Assembly (NCBI RefSeq): GCF_030052815.1
Contig: NC_079496.1
Span: 37,783,593 to 37,847,592 of the forward strand
Length of the DNA stretch: 64,000 nt
Reading direction: 5' to 3'
Source of the DNA: Hevea brasiliensis
Lineage: Eukaryota; Streptophyta; Magnoliopsida; Malpighiales; Euphorbiaceae
Shown here: in pieces, positions 35,481 through 47,341 of the stretch
How the letters are laid out: the number at the start of each line of letters is the position of its first letter
Numbering within the stretch: the stretch's first letter is position 1
Made by a program: the position numbers and the translations under genes
Notes under the pieces: generated by a model
The model's input: the letters and a program-made list of their open reading frames with translations, nothing else
Databases searched by the model: none
Told to the model about the DNA's origin: nothing

Positions 35481-35679
35481 TAAAGCCATTCATTACAATA
35501 TCTTAGACCCATCTTCTCAAGATGTCGGTCTAACTGAGCTTGTGACAAAGGCTTAGTGAAGGAATCAGCTAGATTTTTCAGCTGGTGCTATTTTCTGCAT
35601 ATCTGTATCGCCTTGCCTAACTATCTATCTGATAATGCAGTAGTGCCTTTCTATGTGTTTGGATTTCTAATGAGACCGG

Positions 35680-36353
35680 GGTTCCTTATATCCAAAAAGC
35701 TTCTTTTGTAGCATCTGATGCAACAATATAATTAGCCTTAGTAGTGGAATCTGCAGTCGTACTCTTTTTGGAACTCTTCCAACTAACTGCGCCTCCTTTA
35801 CAAATGAACACAAACCTAGAGATAGACTTTTTTATCATTGATATTTGATTGGAAATTAGAATCAGTATAACCATCCAAATATAAGTCTCCACCTCCATAT
35901 ATTAAGAATAAATCCTTAATTCTTCTCAAATACTTAAGGATATTCTTGACAGCTATCCAGTGTTCCGAACTTGGATTGGATTGATGCCTGCTAGTCAAAC
36001 TAACAACATATGCGATATCTGGCCTAGTACACAACATTGCATACATCAAGCTTCCAATAGCCGAAGTATATGGAATCCTGGCCATTTTATCTCTTTCTTC
36101 AGGTGTCTTTGGAGACATCTCTTTAGAAAGGTGAATACCATGTCTTACTGGCAACAATCTTCTCTTGGAATCAAGCATGTTAAACCTCTTTAACACCTTT
36201 TTCCAAGTATAGACTTTGGGATAAACTAATTATTCTTTTCGCTCTATTTCTATAGATGCGATCCCAAGAATATAGGTTGCCTACCCTAAGTCTTTCATGG
36301 AGAATGTATTTGACAACTATACCTTTATAGTTGTTAACATACCTGTGTCATTA
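35680..36353 (-). pseudogene. pol: Copia RT C-terminal part and RNase H, frameshifted
   Basis: Minus-strand segments read KVLKRFNMLDSKRRLLPVRHG, IPYTSAIGSLMYAMLCTRPD and LDGYTDSNF (the RNase H aspartate region), then after a frameshift GGAVSWKSSKKSTTADSTT and AYIVASDATKEAFW-like RNase H end motifs. Upstream, FSMKDLG and ATYILGI are legible near 36290-36250 with stops between. It continues the RT fragment at 39793 once the intervening insertion is removed. Confidence 0.88.
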
Positions 36354-36436
36354 TGTAACGATCGGGCTCCAACCACTAGAAGAATTGTTCACTTTGGCCA
36401 TAAGCCTCATAGTTTTGTCCCATAGGTGGAATGGAG

Positions 36437-36502
36437 AACTTCCCAAGAGGTCACTCATCTTAGGATTTCTCTCAAGTAAGCATGCTTAACCCTGGAGTTC
36501 TT
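36437..36502 (-). other. 5S rRNA-like segment in left Cassandra LTR
   Basis: On the minus strand: AGAACTCCAGGGTTAAGCAT, then CTTGAGAGAAATCCTAAGAT and GAGTGACCTCTTGGGAAG. This parallels the 5S rRNA order GAACTCC-GTTAAGCGTGCTTG-GATGGGTGACC-TGGGAAG, with substitutions. It includes the internal pol III promoter region in decayed form. It is not a real 5S gene. Confidence 0.82.
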
Positions 36503-36702
36503 CTAACTCTCTAGGCCATTCCACCTAAAGGCGCCTCTAGTGATTAGTTCCCCCATTTTATATATCATTACTTTTTGAACCCAAGACCATCTTCATTCTT
36601 TGCCGATGTGAGATTTGCCTAAGGGACCTTTCTCCCCTCCTTTCGAGACTTAGCGTCCTCGCTGAGGTTTGCCCCACTATTGCCCAAGAGGACACGCGAG
36701 TA

Positions 36703-36714
36703 GCTCTGATACCA
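36703..36714 (-). other. Cassandra primer-binding site
   Basis: TGGTATCAGAGC on the minus strand, 2 nt from the end of the right LTR at 36717. Initiator tRNA-Met type. Confidence 0.85.
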
Positions 36715-36799
36715 ATTGTAATGGTCGGGCTTCAACCACTAGAGGAATTGTTCGCTTTGGCAATAAGCCTCACTGTTTTGTCCCATAGGTGGAATGGAG

Positions 36800-36865
36800 A
36801 ACTTCACAGGAGGTCACCCATCCTAGGATTTCTCTCAAGCGAGCAGGCGTAATCCTAGAGTTCTT
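36800..36865 (-). other. 5S rRNA-like segment in right Cassandra LTR
   Basis: The same 5S-derived block in the second LTR; it retains CCTAGGATGGGTGACCTCCT and a TTGAGAGAAAT spacer. It is closer to 5S in the GATGGGTGACC part than the left copy. Confidence 0.82.
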
Positions 36866-36989
36866 CCAACTCTCTAGGCCATTCCACCAAAAGGCGCCTC
36901 TAGTGATTAGTTCCTCCATTTTATATATCATTACTTTTTGAACCCAAGACCATCTCCGTGCTTTGCCGATGTTGGATTTGCCTAAGGGA

Positions 36990-39787
36990 AGCCGAGAGTC
37001 ACATCGATGGGTGACTTTCTCGGGAATGACTACGAGGTCAGTCTAAACTCAAATTTTGAACCGTAAAATGTGACGCTAAGGTCCTTAGGACTATTGTGAA
37101 TACAGTGGAAAAGAGAAAATCACAAAAAAGAATTGTTAAGCAGGTCAAATAATTAGGTCAGTGATCCGGAAGAAATATCAAATAACTTGTAAATCGGATT
37201 GAATCAGCGAGGGGCAATTTGGTCAATTCACCCCTAGAGCTGACTCCTAACCTAACTGTCCAATAAAATTGGAGAAAAGAAAATTTCAGAATTGGGAATT
37301 AAATTAAAGAAACAAAAAAAAATAAAGGAAAAAGGAAATAAAAATAATAAAGTAACATCATCATGCATGACATACTGCATGACATAATAAAACTATAATT
37401 TTAAATTTGAAAAATGGGATAATCATCTACTTAAGTGACCAATTAAAAAAAAATAAATTAAATTAAAATAAAATTCATTTTTGTGTCTTCTTCTCCATAA
37501 TGTGTCGTCCTCTCCCCTGGCCCTCTCTCTCATTTTTCTTTCTTAAAATCTCCATGGAAGCTTGACTCAAGCTTCACAAACCCTAATCTAGCCATAATTT
37601 CCCTAAGGTTTCTTAAGAAAATCTTATCCTTGAACTTTGATTCATCTATTGAACAAAAAGAAAGGGAAAGAAGTGGAATTTAGGAAGAGAGAAAAGCCAC
37701 ACAAAGAGGTTAGTTATCCATTCTTTGATTTCTCTTTATATTCATGCATATCTACTTGAATTAATTTAGATTTGAGGGAAATCAAACAAAAATAATTATT
37801 AAGGGACCAAATAGAAAATTTGTCCAGCTAGGGTTAGGGTTTGATATGGATAAGTTTGATGGTTTTGAATGGTTATTTAAGGCGAATTACGTGTGTAGAA
37901 CATGAATACACACTTAAAATTGCATTAGATTGAACTTTGTGTGTAGCTAGGGTTTTGAACATGTAAAAAAATTGAAGAAAAATTTGAGAATTGGCCAAAT
38001 GATGTTATTGACCTTATTTGAGTTGAGAAATGGTTAATTGTGACCATTTGTGATGTGTATGAATTATTGGAAACAAGTTCCAATTCGGATTGGTGAGGGT
38101 CAATCTGCAGGCAGCATGACCTAGGTCCCTTTCAGTGACCAAGCCTAAAAATTTACCAAGCCAATTGGTGTGAGGCTAATTGGGAATGAAACTAGACACA
38201 AAATGACACATTTTTAATTCAGGAATCATGCCTAGAAAGTGACCATAACTTAGTAACCATAAAATTGCATTAGATTGAACTTTGCCTAGAAGGAGGAGGA
38301 ATTGAACCAAGACAAGCCTAGATAAGAGGTTTGTGCACAACTAACTCTTATGTTATTTTTCACTTCCAAATTGATTTGAACAAGTTTATTTTATGATTTA
38401 TGATTTTGTTGCATTGAGAATTTTAACTTATTGAATGAAATTATATAATTTAAATATAAATTTTTCTTATGTATTTAAGGATTTATTGCATAGTTTGGAG
38501 AATTGTAAATTTTAAGTTTGATATGTTGCCAACCTTGAGCATGAATTTATAATGATTAAATATGTTAATGGTTTGTAAACATTTTCGTAAATAGAAATTG
38601 TTTTGAATATGATTTGAAACCACAGTTGACATGGTAATATGTTTTGAATTCTCATTAGCTTATCTAGTGAGATATCTCCTCCACTAGATGGGGTGAGTTC
38701 CTTCCTCTTTGGCATGCCAGTTGGGGAATAGTTTGGATGAGTACTCATATATACTAGCTATTCTTTGTTCCTCCCTTTTAGCCTCGATTATTGGGAGAGT
38801 TTGAAATGTCGTGGTGTACAACACAGCATCTATTATGAATTTTGTGTCATGGGTCTAACTGTGTGAATTATTGGCAATGCCCTTTAAATTATGCATAGTT
38901 TGATAAATTGTAGTAGAAATAAATAATTTGTCAGTGATTCAAAATTTTTGTATTGTTTCATGAATTTTGAAGAATTTAGAAATTTTAAAATTTTTATTTG
39001 TTATGAGTTGTCAAAGCATAAATTGTATTAAGTTTTAAATTATTAGTTGTACACCACTGAGTTCACCACTCAGCGATAGCTTTGTATGCTGTCGCAGGTG
39101 AAAGAAAATATAAAGCAACTGAGCGAGATTACTGAAAGACACTGTGAAACTATCTTCGGGTATATCATAGGTATATCCTTGTACATTAGATTTTGATGTA
39201 ATTCTATAATTATATGTATGTAATTTCATTTGAGCAGTTGTATCAACTCTTTTACAAGATATTTTTGGACTATAATCAAATACAAATTATTATAATATTA
39301 TCTTGAGATTTTATGCACTTATAAAGTTTTGTACTACTAAATTTTTAATGCTCCCATGAATGAAAATATTAATTTTGTTATCTTAATGAGATGTTTCAAT
39401 GTTTGATTAAATTTAAACTGTGTATTGAGTTGTTTATGCTGATTTGTGAAATAAAATTAAATAATGGAGTTGTGGTTGTGAAATATATTGGGAGTGTCTT
39501 TCTTTTTAGGTTCTGAAGAATTATTTTCTCAAAATACAAACGGCACTCTACCGAAATTTTTGTAAAACTTGTGGAGATTTTAAATATCTAAAAATTTAAT
39601 TTAAGTTTGGACTTTAAATAAAGATTTTTAATATCTAATAAAAATTTGCCCACCAATTTAAAAATGAATGAAAAATGTTTTAAAATCTCTTGTAGTATAT
39701 TTAATGGGTTACCAGTAGGTGAAGTACGATAATTCATTAGGTGTACTACAGGAGCAGGTTACATCTTACGAGGAGTAGGGTGTGACG
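36990..39787 (+). mobile_element. Family-B-type LTR, plus orientation, first about 200 bp missing
   Basis: It begins at GCCGAGAGTCACATCGATGGGTGAC, equivalent to a point about 190 bp inside a B LTR, and runs to GGGTGTGACG at 39787. It keeps CCAATTGGTGTGAGGCTAATTGG near 38160, GAG|GTTAGTTATCC near 37710, GAG|GTTTGTGCACAAC near 38328, H1 near 39055, CGCAG|GTGAAAG near 39097 and TTTCTTTTTAG|GTTCTG near 39510. Its right side is followed by CATTA (39788-39792). The matching CATTA (36349-36353) lies left of the Cassandra element, so both are part of one composite in copia RT. Confidence 0.8.
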
Positions 39788-39792
39788 CATTA

Positions 39793-40465
39793 CCTATCAA
39801 CAGAATATTATCCACATATAAGACAAGGAAAGTGATAGCACTATCACTAACCTTCTTAGATACACATGGCTCATCCTCATTTTTGATAAAACCAAATGAC
39901 TTAATTGCTTCATCAAAATGGATGTTCCAACTCCTCAAAGCTTGTTCTAACCCATAAATGGATCGCTTTAGCTTGCGCACTTTGGAACCAACTTGGGATT
40001 CATAGTATGCAGATAGAATCCTAATTGATTTAAGCATGGCAACAAGCGAGAAAATCTCCTCATAGTCGATTCCTTGCCTTTGGCGAAACCCTTTCACTAC
40101 TAGCTTTGCTTTATAGGTCTCTACCTTTCCATTAGAACCAATTTTCTTCTTGAAAACCCATTTGTTCCTATAGGTACAATACCTTCAGGTGGGTTAACAA
40201 GATCCCAAACTTGATTCTTATACATGGAATCAATCTCGGATTTCATAGCATCAATCCATTTTAAGGGCTTTACATCTGATATAGCTTCTTTATAGGTAAG
40301 TGGATCATCTCCATGATCAACTTCTTCATGAGTAGACAACTTTTGTTCTTCTTCATGAAGGAAGCCATATCTCACTGGTGGGTGAGATACCCTGGTTGTT
40401 CTACGAGGAATAGCTGTAGATGTTTCATCAATAGGTGTAGGTTGACTAGATAGATCTATATCCAT
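39793..40465 (-). pseudogene. pol: Copia RT N-terminal part, frameshifted
   Basis: Minus strand: YKEAISDVKPLKWIDAMKSE and NQVWDLVNPPEGIVPIG (RT entry), then, after a frameshift near 40120, KGFRQRQGIDYEEIFS, SIYGLEQALRSWNIHFDEAI and LVLYVDNILLIGN. The last is the YVDD catalytic motif with the second aspartate changed to asparagine. The frame breaks at GN exactly where the CATTA-flanked composite is inserted. Confidence 0.9.
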
Positions 40466-41325
40466 CTAATCTGTTGGTTGGTCAGAATTCTCCAATTCTA
40501 ACTCTATTTGCCTTCCTTTGCCCCCCTTCTTAAACAAACTGTTGTTCATGAAATGTGGCATCTCTACTTACCATAACCCTTTTGTGATGTAGGCAAATAA
40601 AAATAATATCTAAAAACTATCTTTTGGATATCCAACAAATTAACCATTTTCTGATCTGGTTTCCAATTTATCAGTGTTCAGCTTTTTGATATAAGCTGGA
40701 CAACCCCAAATCTTAATATGCTTAAGACTTGGTTTTCTTCCATGCCATATCTCATAAGGTGTGGAAGATACTGATTTTTTTGGAATCCTATTCAGAATAT
40801 ACAAAGCTAATTCTAATGCAAATCCGCATAAAGAGATTGGCATATCAGTATAGCTCATCATGCTACGTACCATATCTAATAGGGTATGATTTCTCCTTTC
40901 AAATGCACCATTCAGCTGTGGTCTTCCTGGAGGAGTCAGCTGGAAACAATGCCATGCTCTTTTAAGTATTCATCAAATTCAGTACTCAAGTATTTACCTC
41001 TACGATCTGATTGAAGAGCTTTAATACTTTTTTCTGTTTTATTTTCTACTTCAGATTTAAATTCTTTGAACTTTTCAAAGGATTAATGTTTGTATTTTAT
41101 CAAATACAAATACCCAAATCTTGATTTATCATCAGTGAAGGTAATTAAGTAATGAAAACCATCTCTAGCCATTTCTTTAAATGGACTATATACATCACCA
41201 TGTATTAGATCCAAAATATTTTTCAACTCTTAGTCCTTGTCTAACAAAGGGCGATCTAGTCATTTTGCCCTGAAGGCAGGATTCACAAGTTGGAGTAGGT
41301 CTAAAACCCAATGACGATAAAATCC
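40466..41325 (-). pseudogene. pol: Copia integrase core, decayed
   Basis: Minus-strand frame 40640-40873 reads YTDMPISLCGFALELALYIL, RIPKKSVSSTPYEIW and LKHIKIWGCPAY, the conserved end of the copia integrase core and its C-terminal extension. Farther upstream (about 40900-41300) short pieces such as CESCLQGKMTRSPF- and GYHYFITFTDD-like phrases are legible between stops. Confidence 0.8.
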
Positions 41326-41700
41326 TCATTTTCCCAGCTTTGCAATCCTATCTTCTGCAACATGACCTAACCTTAAGTGCCAAGTATATTTTGAACTTGA
41401 CTTGATTTTCACCATGGCATTGCATTCATTTAGATCACTTGTATTAGATTTGTATTTAACATTATTATCTAGATAACAAAGTCCATCATGCATATAACCC
41501 GAACCAACATATTTATTTCCAAATAAATATTGCAAACATCATTTATGAACTGAAGTTCATAACCATCTCTAGTCAAACTAGATATAGAAATGATGTTCTT
41601 AAAAGGCATCAAGTACATGCATAACCTTATTTAAATACAAAACATGTCTATACATGTATAAAGATTTAGATCCTATAGCTAAGGCTTCAACATTTGAACC
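41326..41700 (-). pseudogene. Copia gag-pre-integrase and protease remnant
   Basis: Minus-strand frame 41326-41535 contains YLFGNKYVGSGYMHDGLCYL and KYTWHLRLGHVAEDRIAKL, the GAG-pre-integrase WHxRLGH motif. Upstream, GNGSNVEALAIGSKSLYM around 41690-41640 is the spacer after the copia protease. The zinc knuckle is not clearly kept. Confidence 0.82.
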
Positions 41701-42175
41701 ATTGCCAATCCGAAATCTAACATCCCGTTACTGCAAGCTTCTATTATTGGCTATACTGTGGGCAGTTCCTATTCCTGTGCCCATCATTATGGCAGTGGAA
41801 ACACTTTCCTTTTGCCTTTGTTAGCTTTGGTCTTCCCTATCTATTTAGCTATCAACTTGGAAGGACCAGGAATCTAAGGATTTTTTTTCTTATTGCCCTT
41901 CTTCTTATTGGAGTTTCCAACAGAAGAAGACGCAGTCAAAGCTACTTCTTTTCCTTTATTGCTCGGCATATTCTTTTGGGCAATAACCAGCATGTTGAGC
42001 AAACCAGCCAAGGTGCATTATTGTTTATTCATATGGAAATTTGTTACAAAATTCCCAAAAGACTCAGGAAGGGACTGAAGGATCAAATCTGTCTGCAGTT
42101 GGAAATCCATGTTAAAGTTAAATGTTTCAACTTCTCAATCAGCCGAATCATCTTGTGGACATGATCTCCAACATT

Positions 42176-42574
42176 CTATCCCTCAGACATTCTCATGCGG
42201 AATAGCTGTCTAGATATCTCATACCTAGCATTCCTGCTATGCTCACCATACAACTCTTGTAGGTGAAGGAGGATCTCACTCACACTCTGCATGTTCTCAT
42301 GTTGCTTCTGCAACTCATTACTCATAGAAGCAAGCATGTAACACTTGGCTCTCCTATCATGCTCCTTCCACTTATCCAAAGTTTTATGTTCCTCTTGAGT
42401 GGCCTCTGGAGGTAAGGGACCAAGAACATTTGAGTCAAGAACATATCCTATATGTTTAAGGCTCAGGACAAGTTTCAAATTTCTTAGCCAATCAGATAGA
42501 TTTGGTCCTGTTAACCTATTTCATTCAAGTATGCTTGCAAGGATATTGGATGGTGGTGGTTGTTCTGTGCTCAT
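42176..42574 (-). pseudogene. gag: Copia gag, with in-frame stop
   Basis: ATG at 42574 on the minus strand: MSTEQPPPSNILASILE, a TGA, then NRLTGPNLSDWLRNLKLV, EHDRRAKCYMLASMSNELQK and LQELYGEHSRNARYEISRQL. This is the copia UBN2-type gag order. Downstream pieces (NVGDHVHKMIRLIEKL) continue after the frame ends at 42176, so the protein once ran on to a zinc-finger region near 41900-42100. Confidence 0.85.
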
Positions 42575-43460
42575 TGTTGATTTATCTCGCTCAAAATCTC
42601 AGGTACATCCATTATTGACTTATCTTACATTAGTTAAGTTGATCCCATTGAGCTAGTAATTATGTAGATAATTTTAATGTCCTCAGGTACATCCAATATT
42701 AGCCACCAAACCATTTATATATTTACAACATCTCATGCTTAACAATTATTCTTAAGAAAATCTCTTAAATTAATTGCATCATATGCAACTATTTAAAATT
42801 TCTTAAAATAATTGCCCCAATGGAGGGTCCATGTTATAATTACTTTAATTATAGTATATCTAACTTAATCATTTGTTTGGAAGATTTTGTAGTCGTCCTA
42901 ATTACTATTATGGTCTCACTTTGCACATTATCCATTTAGCATGCAAATATCATATACTTGCACACATTCCCATACATCTTATGCATTCATAGATAAACAG
43001 TAAATATGGTATAATCATGGGCTTTTTAAGGGATTCAATTCTTAGCCACTAAGAATTGAATCAGAGCATTCCTAGGTGCATTTCATTCATTCATTTTACA
43101 AGAGTTGCTGAAGGAGTACATAATCAATACTTGATCTTGAATTCCTCCCACTGGTCTCACCAATGCTCTTGACCTCCTTGTTCTTCTTGCAATCCAATTA
43201 CACAGTAATCCTTGGCATGCCAAGGTGAATTTAAAAGAACTAAATAAATGAAATTACAACCCAAAAATTATTACAACCTTAATAATACATGCCCAAAATA
43301 AATTAATTAATTTACAACCCAAAGAGACATAAAAGAAATAAATCCAATCACATTGTTCTTTTATAGTCCATGATCATCCATCATGCATATCACTATTTAA
43401 CAATTAAATAAAACATACACACTTAAATTAAATTGAATATCTCATATTCAACTTAAAAAT

Positions 43461-43577
43461 TCAGATTTGAATATGATTCAAACAAATTTAAAAAATCAGA
43501 TTTGAATCTTATTCAAACAAATTTAAAAATTCAGATTTGAATCACATTCAAACAACTTTTAAAATTCAAATTTGAAT
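43461..43577. repeat. 35-bp tandem repeat in the copia leader
   Basis: TCAGATTTGAAT starts at 43461, 43496 and 43531, with a partial unit at 43565. Each unit also carries ATTCAAACAAATTTAAAA, so units are near-palindromic (ATTTGAAT/ATTCAAAC). The array is cut by the Tekay LTR at 43578. 42575-43460 holds no gene. Confidence 0.85.
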
Positions 43578-45030
43578 ATGTAACATCCTAATTTTAGCTA
43601 GTCCGTACAGTCTACTGTTCCGGTGACCAGTGTGGGTCCGGACAGCTAGAACGTTCAGAAAAAAAAATTATTTAAACTAAAGTGAGGAACCATAAGTAAC
43701 TCAAATATTAATAAGAAAAATTTAGGAAAAATTTTAAAAATAAAATACTACAAAGTTAAATAAGCCGGGGCCCTAGCGATGGGTAACCTAGTGAGAAGTT
43801 GCGGTTCTTACAACTAGGAGCCCTAGACCTAAGGGAAAAATTATAAAATAATTTTTGGGACTCCAGAGAAGGGTTATTGATGTTCTTATGGCATTAGAAT
43901 GCCAAGAAAATACTTAGAAAAAATTTTCAATCGGTAAAGACAATTTTGGCCCGTTAAGCCAAACTTTTTGGTCATTTTGTCTTCAGAGATGATTTTTGGG
44001 CCAACTTGTTCAGTTAAATAAATAATTTATATAATATAAGATATGATTAAATGTTGTTAAAAATTTAATTGAAATTAATTAGACAAGAAAAGGATGGAAA
44101 AATGGAAGAAATTGAAATTATTACATCATAATGATGTCATTAAAAGTCTCCAACCCAATCAAGTGTTGACACATGGCACCAAGGTATTTAAAAAGACTTA
44201 ATTGGCAGAAAAAAGAAGAAAATAAGTCCAAAAGTCATGAACCACCATCTGCTCTTCTTCTCTCCTTCCTTGCCTCCCCCTTTGCCTTCCATAACCAAGC
44301 TTTACCAAGCTTGATTTCTTGGGTTTCCATCCATTAAAACCTAAATTTCCCAACACAAAAAATTGTTCTATCATCTTGATGATCTTGTTGGGAGCAAAAA
44401 GAAAAGGAAAGGAAGAACTTTAGAAAATTGGAAAGCTCACTCCTTTAAGGTTAGTGACCTAACCCTAAATTTTTACTTTGAATACATGTTTAGGGACTTG
44501 AATAAGTGTGAATTGCAAAGAAAAATTATTGAATACCATTTGGATGGAAACCCTAGATTTTGGGCAGCCATGGTTAGGGTTTGATTGGGTTGAGTTTAAT
44601 GAAGTTAAAAGACTATTATGGCTGCCCACAACATGTATTTACTAAGTGGATTGATGAAATGCAAGTTAAATGCATGATTTGAGAAGTTAGGGTTTGGGTA
44701 TAAAAATGGGATTTTGACCACGTGATGATGAAAATAGGTTTTAATGGTCAATTAGTGACCATTTAGTTCTGTTTAAATAAAAAATGAAGTGTGTTGAGTG
44801 ATGGGATTGGGTTTGGTGTGGCTGCCATGAAAGGGACCTGCAGAATTGGACTTGAGTCCAGCAGGTTTGGACAGCCATAACTTGAATTGTAGAGGTTCAA
44901 TTGGTGCAAGGCCAATTGGACATGAAACTAGACACATAATGGCACAACTTTGGTGAAGAAACCATGCCCATAAAACCAAACCAAGTGGACCAAAAGCTTG
45001 CCCAAATCCGGGTGACATGCAGTATATTTC

Positions 45031-45410
45031 TGTAGAATGACCAAATGAATAGTGATTATTCATTTGGCCATAACTCAATGTAGAAAGGTCCAATTGACCT
45101 AAAATTTTACCAGCTTCAAGCTAAGATATATACCAACAACTTTGATGAAGAAACCTACCCCAAATTATGGCTAGAACCTATCCAACAAGTGAGTTGCAGT
45201 CGGTGACCTGTAGTCTGATTCTGTAGAATGACCAAATGAACAATGATTGTTGATTGTTCATTTGGCCATAACTCAATGTAGAAAGGTCCAATTGACCTGA
45301 AATTTTACCAGCAACAAGCTAAGATATAGAACAACAATTTTCATGAAAAAACCTACCCCAAATTATGACTAGAACCTATCCAACAAGTGAGTTGCAGTCA
45401 CTATTCACTG
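45031..45410. repeat. 190-bp tandem duplication in LTR
   Basis: CTGTAGAATGACCAAATGAA starts at 45031 and 45221. Both units contain GGCCATAACTCAATGTAGAA, GGTCCAATTGACCT and ACCTACCCCAAATTATG. Confidence 0.92.
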
Positions 45411-46324
45411 CACTATAGATATGGTCAGCCCAGAAAAATTTCAATCCGGCCAGTTATGGTTTTTGGACCATAACTTGAGCTACAAAACTCCAAATGGAGT
45501 GATTAAAAAAGGAAATTCAACTAGACTAAATAAGGAACAACTTTCATGTTGATCATTTTGTCAAATTCCCACTGCAAAAATGACTAATAGAACAGTAAAA
45601 ATGAAGCAAGAAAACTGAAATTTCTGCTCAATTAGCATTAAGCTTATAAATGGTATGGGCAACCAATACCAACAAATTTTGATTGCAAAATGTGGTATGT
45701 TGGGAGTATTAAAACCAATGTATCTATTGTCTATGCAAAAGTCAACATTTTGGTTGACTAATAACGTGAATGGTAACACCAAAACTTGAAATTCAAAAAT
45801 TGTAAAACTCAAAAGTGTAAAATGCTCTAGTATACCTAACAAGATTGGTTTGGATAGCTTGGCATGCCAATAGGGTTCTATTAGCAGTACTGCATATGGC
45901 TTTATGCCATTCTTTGTTTCATGGCTTTCCCATGCCATTCTGTGAAATAATAGCCTTTGGCTATGTTATTTGAGTTTATATACTTGGGTTTTAACTCTGA
46001 TCATTATTACAGCTTATTAGCTATTCTGTTGCACACCGGGAGACACAATGTGACCGATGGTGTGATGGTCCGAGGTACTTAGTACCCAGTGCCAGTTTAC
46101 CCGTTTATCCAGTTCAGTCAATTAGTATGGGTTGCTCGGGCAATGTTAAAGAACCTTACCAAAATTTTAATTCAATAATAATGCAAATAATATCAGAAGT
46201 TAAGTCTACCAAAAATTGTAAACACACATTCTTTATCTTCGTTTTATTTTATTTTATTTCATTTTATTTTATTTTATATTGTCACCACTAAGCAGAATTG
46301 CTTAGAGCGTCACTTTTGCCACGT

Positions 46325-46880
46325 GCAGGTACTGGAGACCTAGCAGGTGAGCCCAGCAGACATCAGACCGAGTGAGCCTTCAGATTTGCATACGGAGTCC
46401 CGAGTCACCTCACACCTGCAGTGCATATGGTAGGACATAAAATTTTGGGAGTATTTTGTATTTTGGCATTTTGTATTAATTTGGACTGTAACTATAAACT
46501 CCTGTAATTATGTATTAATGTAAATATATGAAATTTCATATTATTGAGATTTTCTGCATTATATATGTTGATAAATGAAATGTTGAGAATTATTTGTGAA
46601 TAGCAGGTGCTGGAGACCTAGCAGGTGAGCCCAGCAGACATTAGACCGAGTGAGCCTTCAGATTTGCATACGGAGTCCCGAGTCACCTCACACCTGCAGT
46701 GCATATGGTAGGACATAGAATTTTGGGAGTATTTTGTATTTTGGCATTTTGTATTAATTTGGACTGTAACTATAAACTCCTGTAATTATGTATTAATATA
46801 AATATATGAAATTTCATATTATTGAGATTTTCTGCATTATATATGTTGATAAATGAAATGTTGAGAATTATTTGTGAATA
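46325..46880. repeat. 278-bp tandem duplication in LTR
   Basis: GCAGGT(A/G)CTGGAGACC starts at 46325 and 46603, and each unit runs to TTATTTGTGAATA. Very few differences, so it is recent. The duplicated unit begins exactly at the conserved AG|GTACTGG motif. Confidence 0.93.
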
Positions 46881-47042
46881 TGCTTCAAGTGATGAAGTGA
46901 ACAGAAAAGTTTTGAAAATAATATCGTGATTGAGATTGAGATTTTGAGATTGACTTGAATATATATAATGGAGTTTGGATTTGGAGATTATTTTTGAAGT
47001 GTTTTTAAACAGGTTCAGAAGAACTATTTTTCCAATTTACAG

Positions 47043-47057
47043 CCGGCACTCTGCCGG
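47043..47057 (+). promoter_or_regulatory. Hairpin H2, family-A version
   Basis: CCGGCA-CTC-TGCCGG, 6-bp stem and 3-nt loop, about 30 bp after the acceptor-like CAG|GTTCAGAAGAACTG and 157 bp before the LTR end. The counterpart at 63227-63241 has both partners of one pair changed. Confidence 0.6.
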
Positions 47058-47218
47058 ATTTTCTATAAAATTACGGTTAAATTCAGATTTATCAAATTTG
47101 AAAATAAATAAATTATAAAGGGATAAATTGTAATAGAAACATAAATTGGTGCTCCGGCACACTGAGTGGCATAACTTGCTCGGCCACACTGTAGACGGGT
47201 AAGGGGTGTCACATTTAG

Positions 47219-47230
47219 TGGTATAAGAGC
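47219..47230 (+). other. Primer-binding site with one mismatch
   Basis: TGGTATAAGAGC follows TTTAG after the LTR end; one C-to-A change from TGGTATCAGAGC. Initiator tRNA-Met type. Confidence 0.85.
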
Positions 47231-47341
47231 ATCGGTTTAGGCGTTTCTAGGCCTAGATAGAGTATATACCATTGCATTGCATTTATAAGTATTGAGGTGA
47301 CACTGATGCAGATCTGTTTGTTTTCTTATTTTGAATAGGAT

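Larger units (their letters stand above)
36354..36989 (-). mobile_element. Cassandra-type TRIM with 5S rRNA-like LTRs
   Basis: Two direct repeats of 273 bp each (36354-36626 and 36717-36989) flank a 90-bp core. On the minus strand the core begins just after the right repeat with TTGGTATCAGAGC (primer site) and has a purine run (AAGGAGGGGAGAAAGG) before the left repeat. It has no coding capacity. The repeats contain a block that closely matches the 3' half of plant 5S rRNA. Size and layout fit Cassandra terminal-repeat retrotransposons in miniature. No target duplication of its own is visible. Confidence 0.9.
33360..43577 (-). mobile_element. Ty1/copia element, minus strand, decayed; 5' LTR outside window
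   Basis: Order on the minus strand: leader, gag, protease remnant, integrase, RT, RNase H, polypurine tract, 3' LTR. Integrase before RT is the copia arrangement. RT is split by 36354-39792, and the leader is cut at 43578 by a Tekay element. TACCA (33355-33359) would be the left target duplication; the right one is outside the window. Multiple stops and frameshifts in every gene. The long LTR suggests an Angela- or TAR-like lineage, unverified. Confidence 0.9.
43578..47214 (+). repeat. 5' LTR of the plus-strand Tekay element
   Basis: TGTAACATCC...GGGTAAGGGGTGTCACA, 3637 bp. Possible TATA-like TATTTAAAAAG near 44187 and a donor-like TTTAAG|GTTAGTG at 44449/44450. It contains two segmental tandem duplications (45031-45410 and 46325-46880), H1 near 46286, an acceptor-like TTTTTAAACAG|GTTCAG at 47012/47013 and H2 at 47043-47057. 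Frames inside it have no recognisable domain. Confidence 0.9.

Noticed and set aside
36203..36353. Separate copia fragment, unrelated to the RT at 39793
   Set aside because: Joining the CATTA flanks restores continuous RT sequence, so these are two halves of one gene.
36437..36865. Genuine 5S rRNA genes
   Set aside because: Only the 3' half is similar, it has several substitutions, it occurs twice inside 273-bp repeats flanking a primer site, and no 5S spacer or tandem array is present. It belongs to Cassandra.
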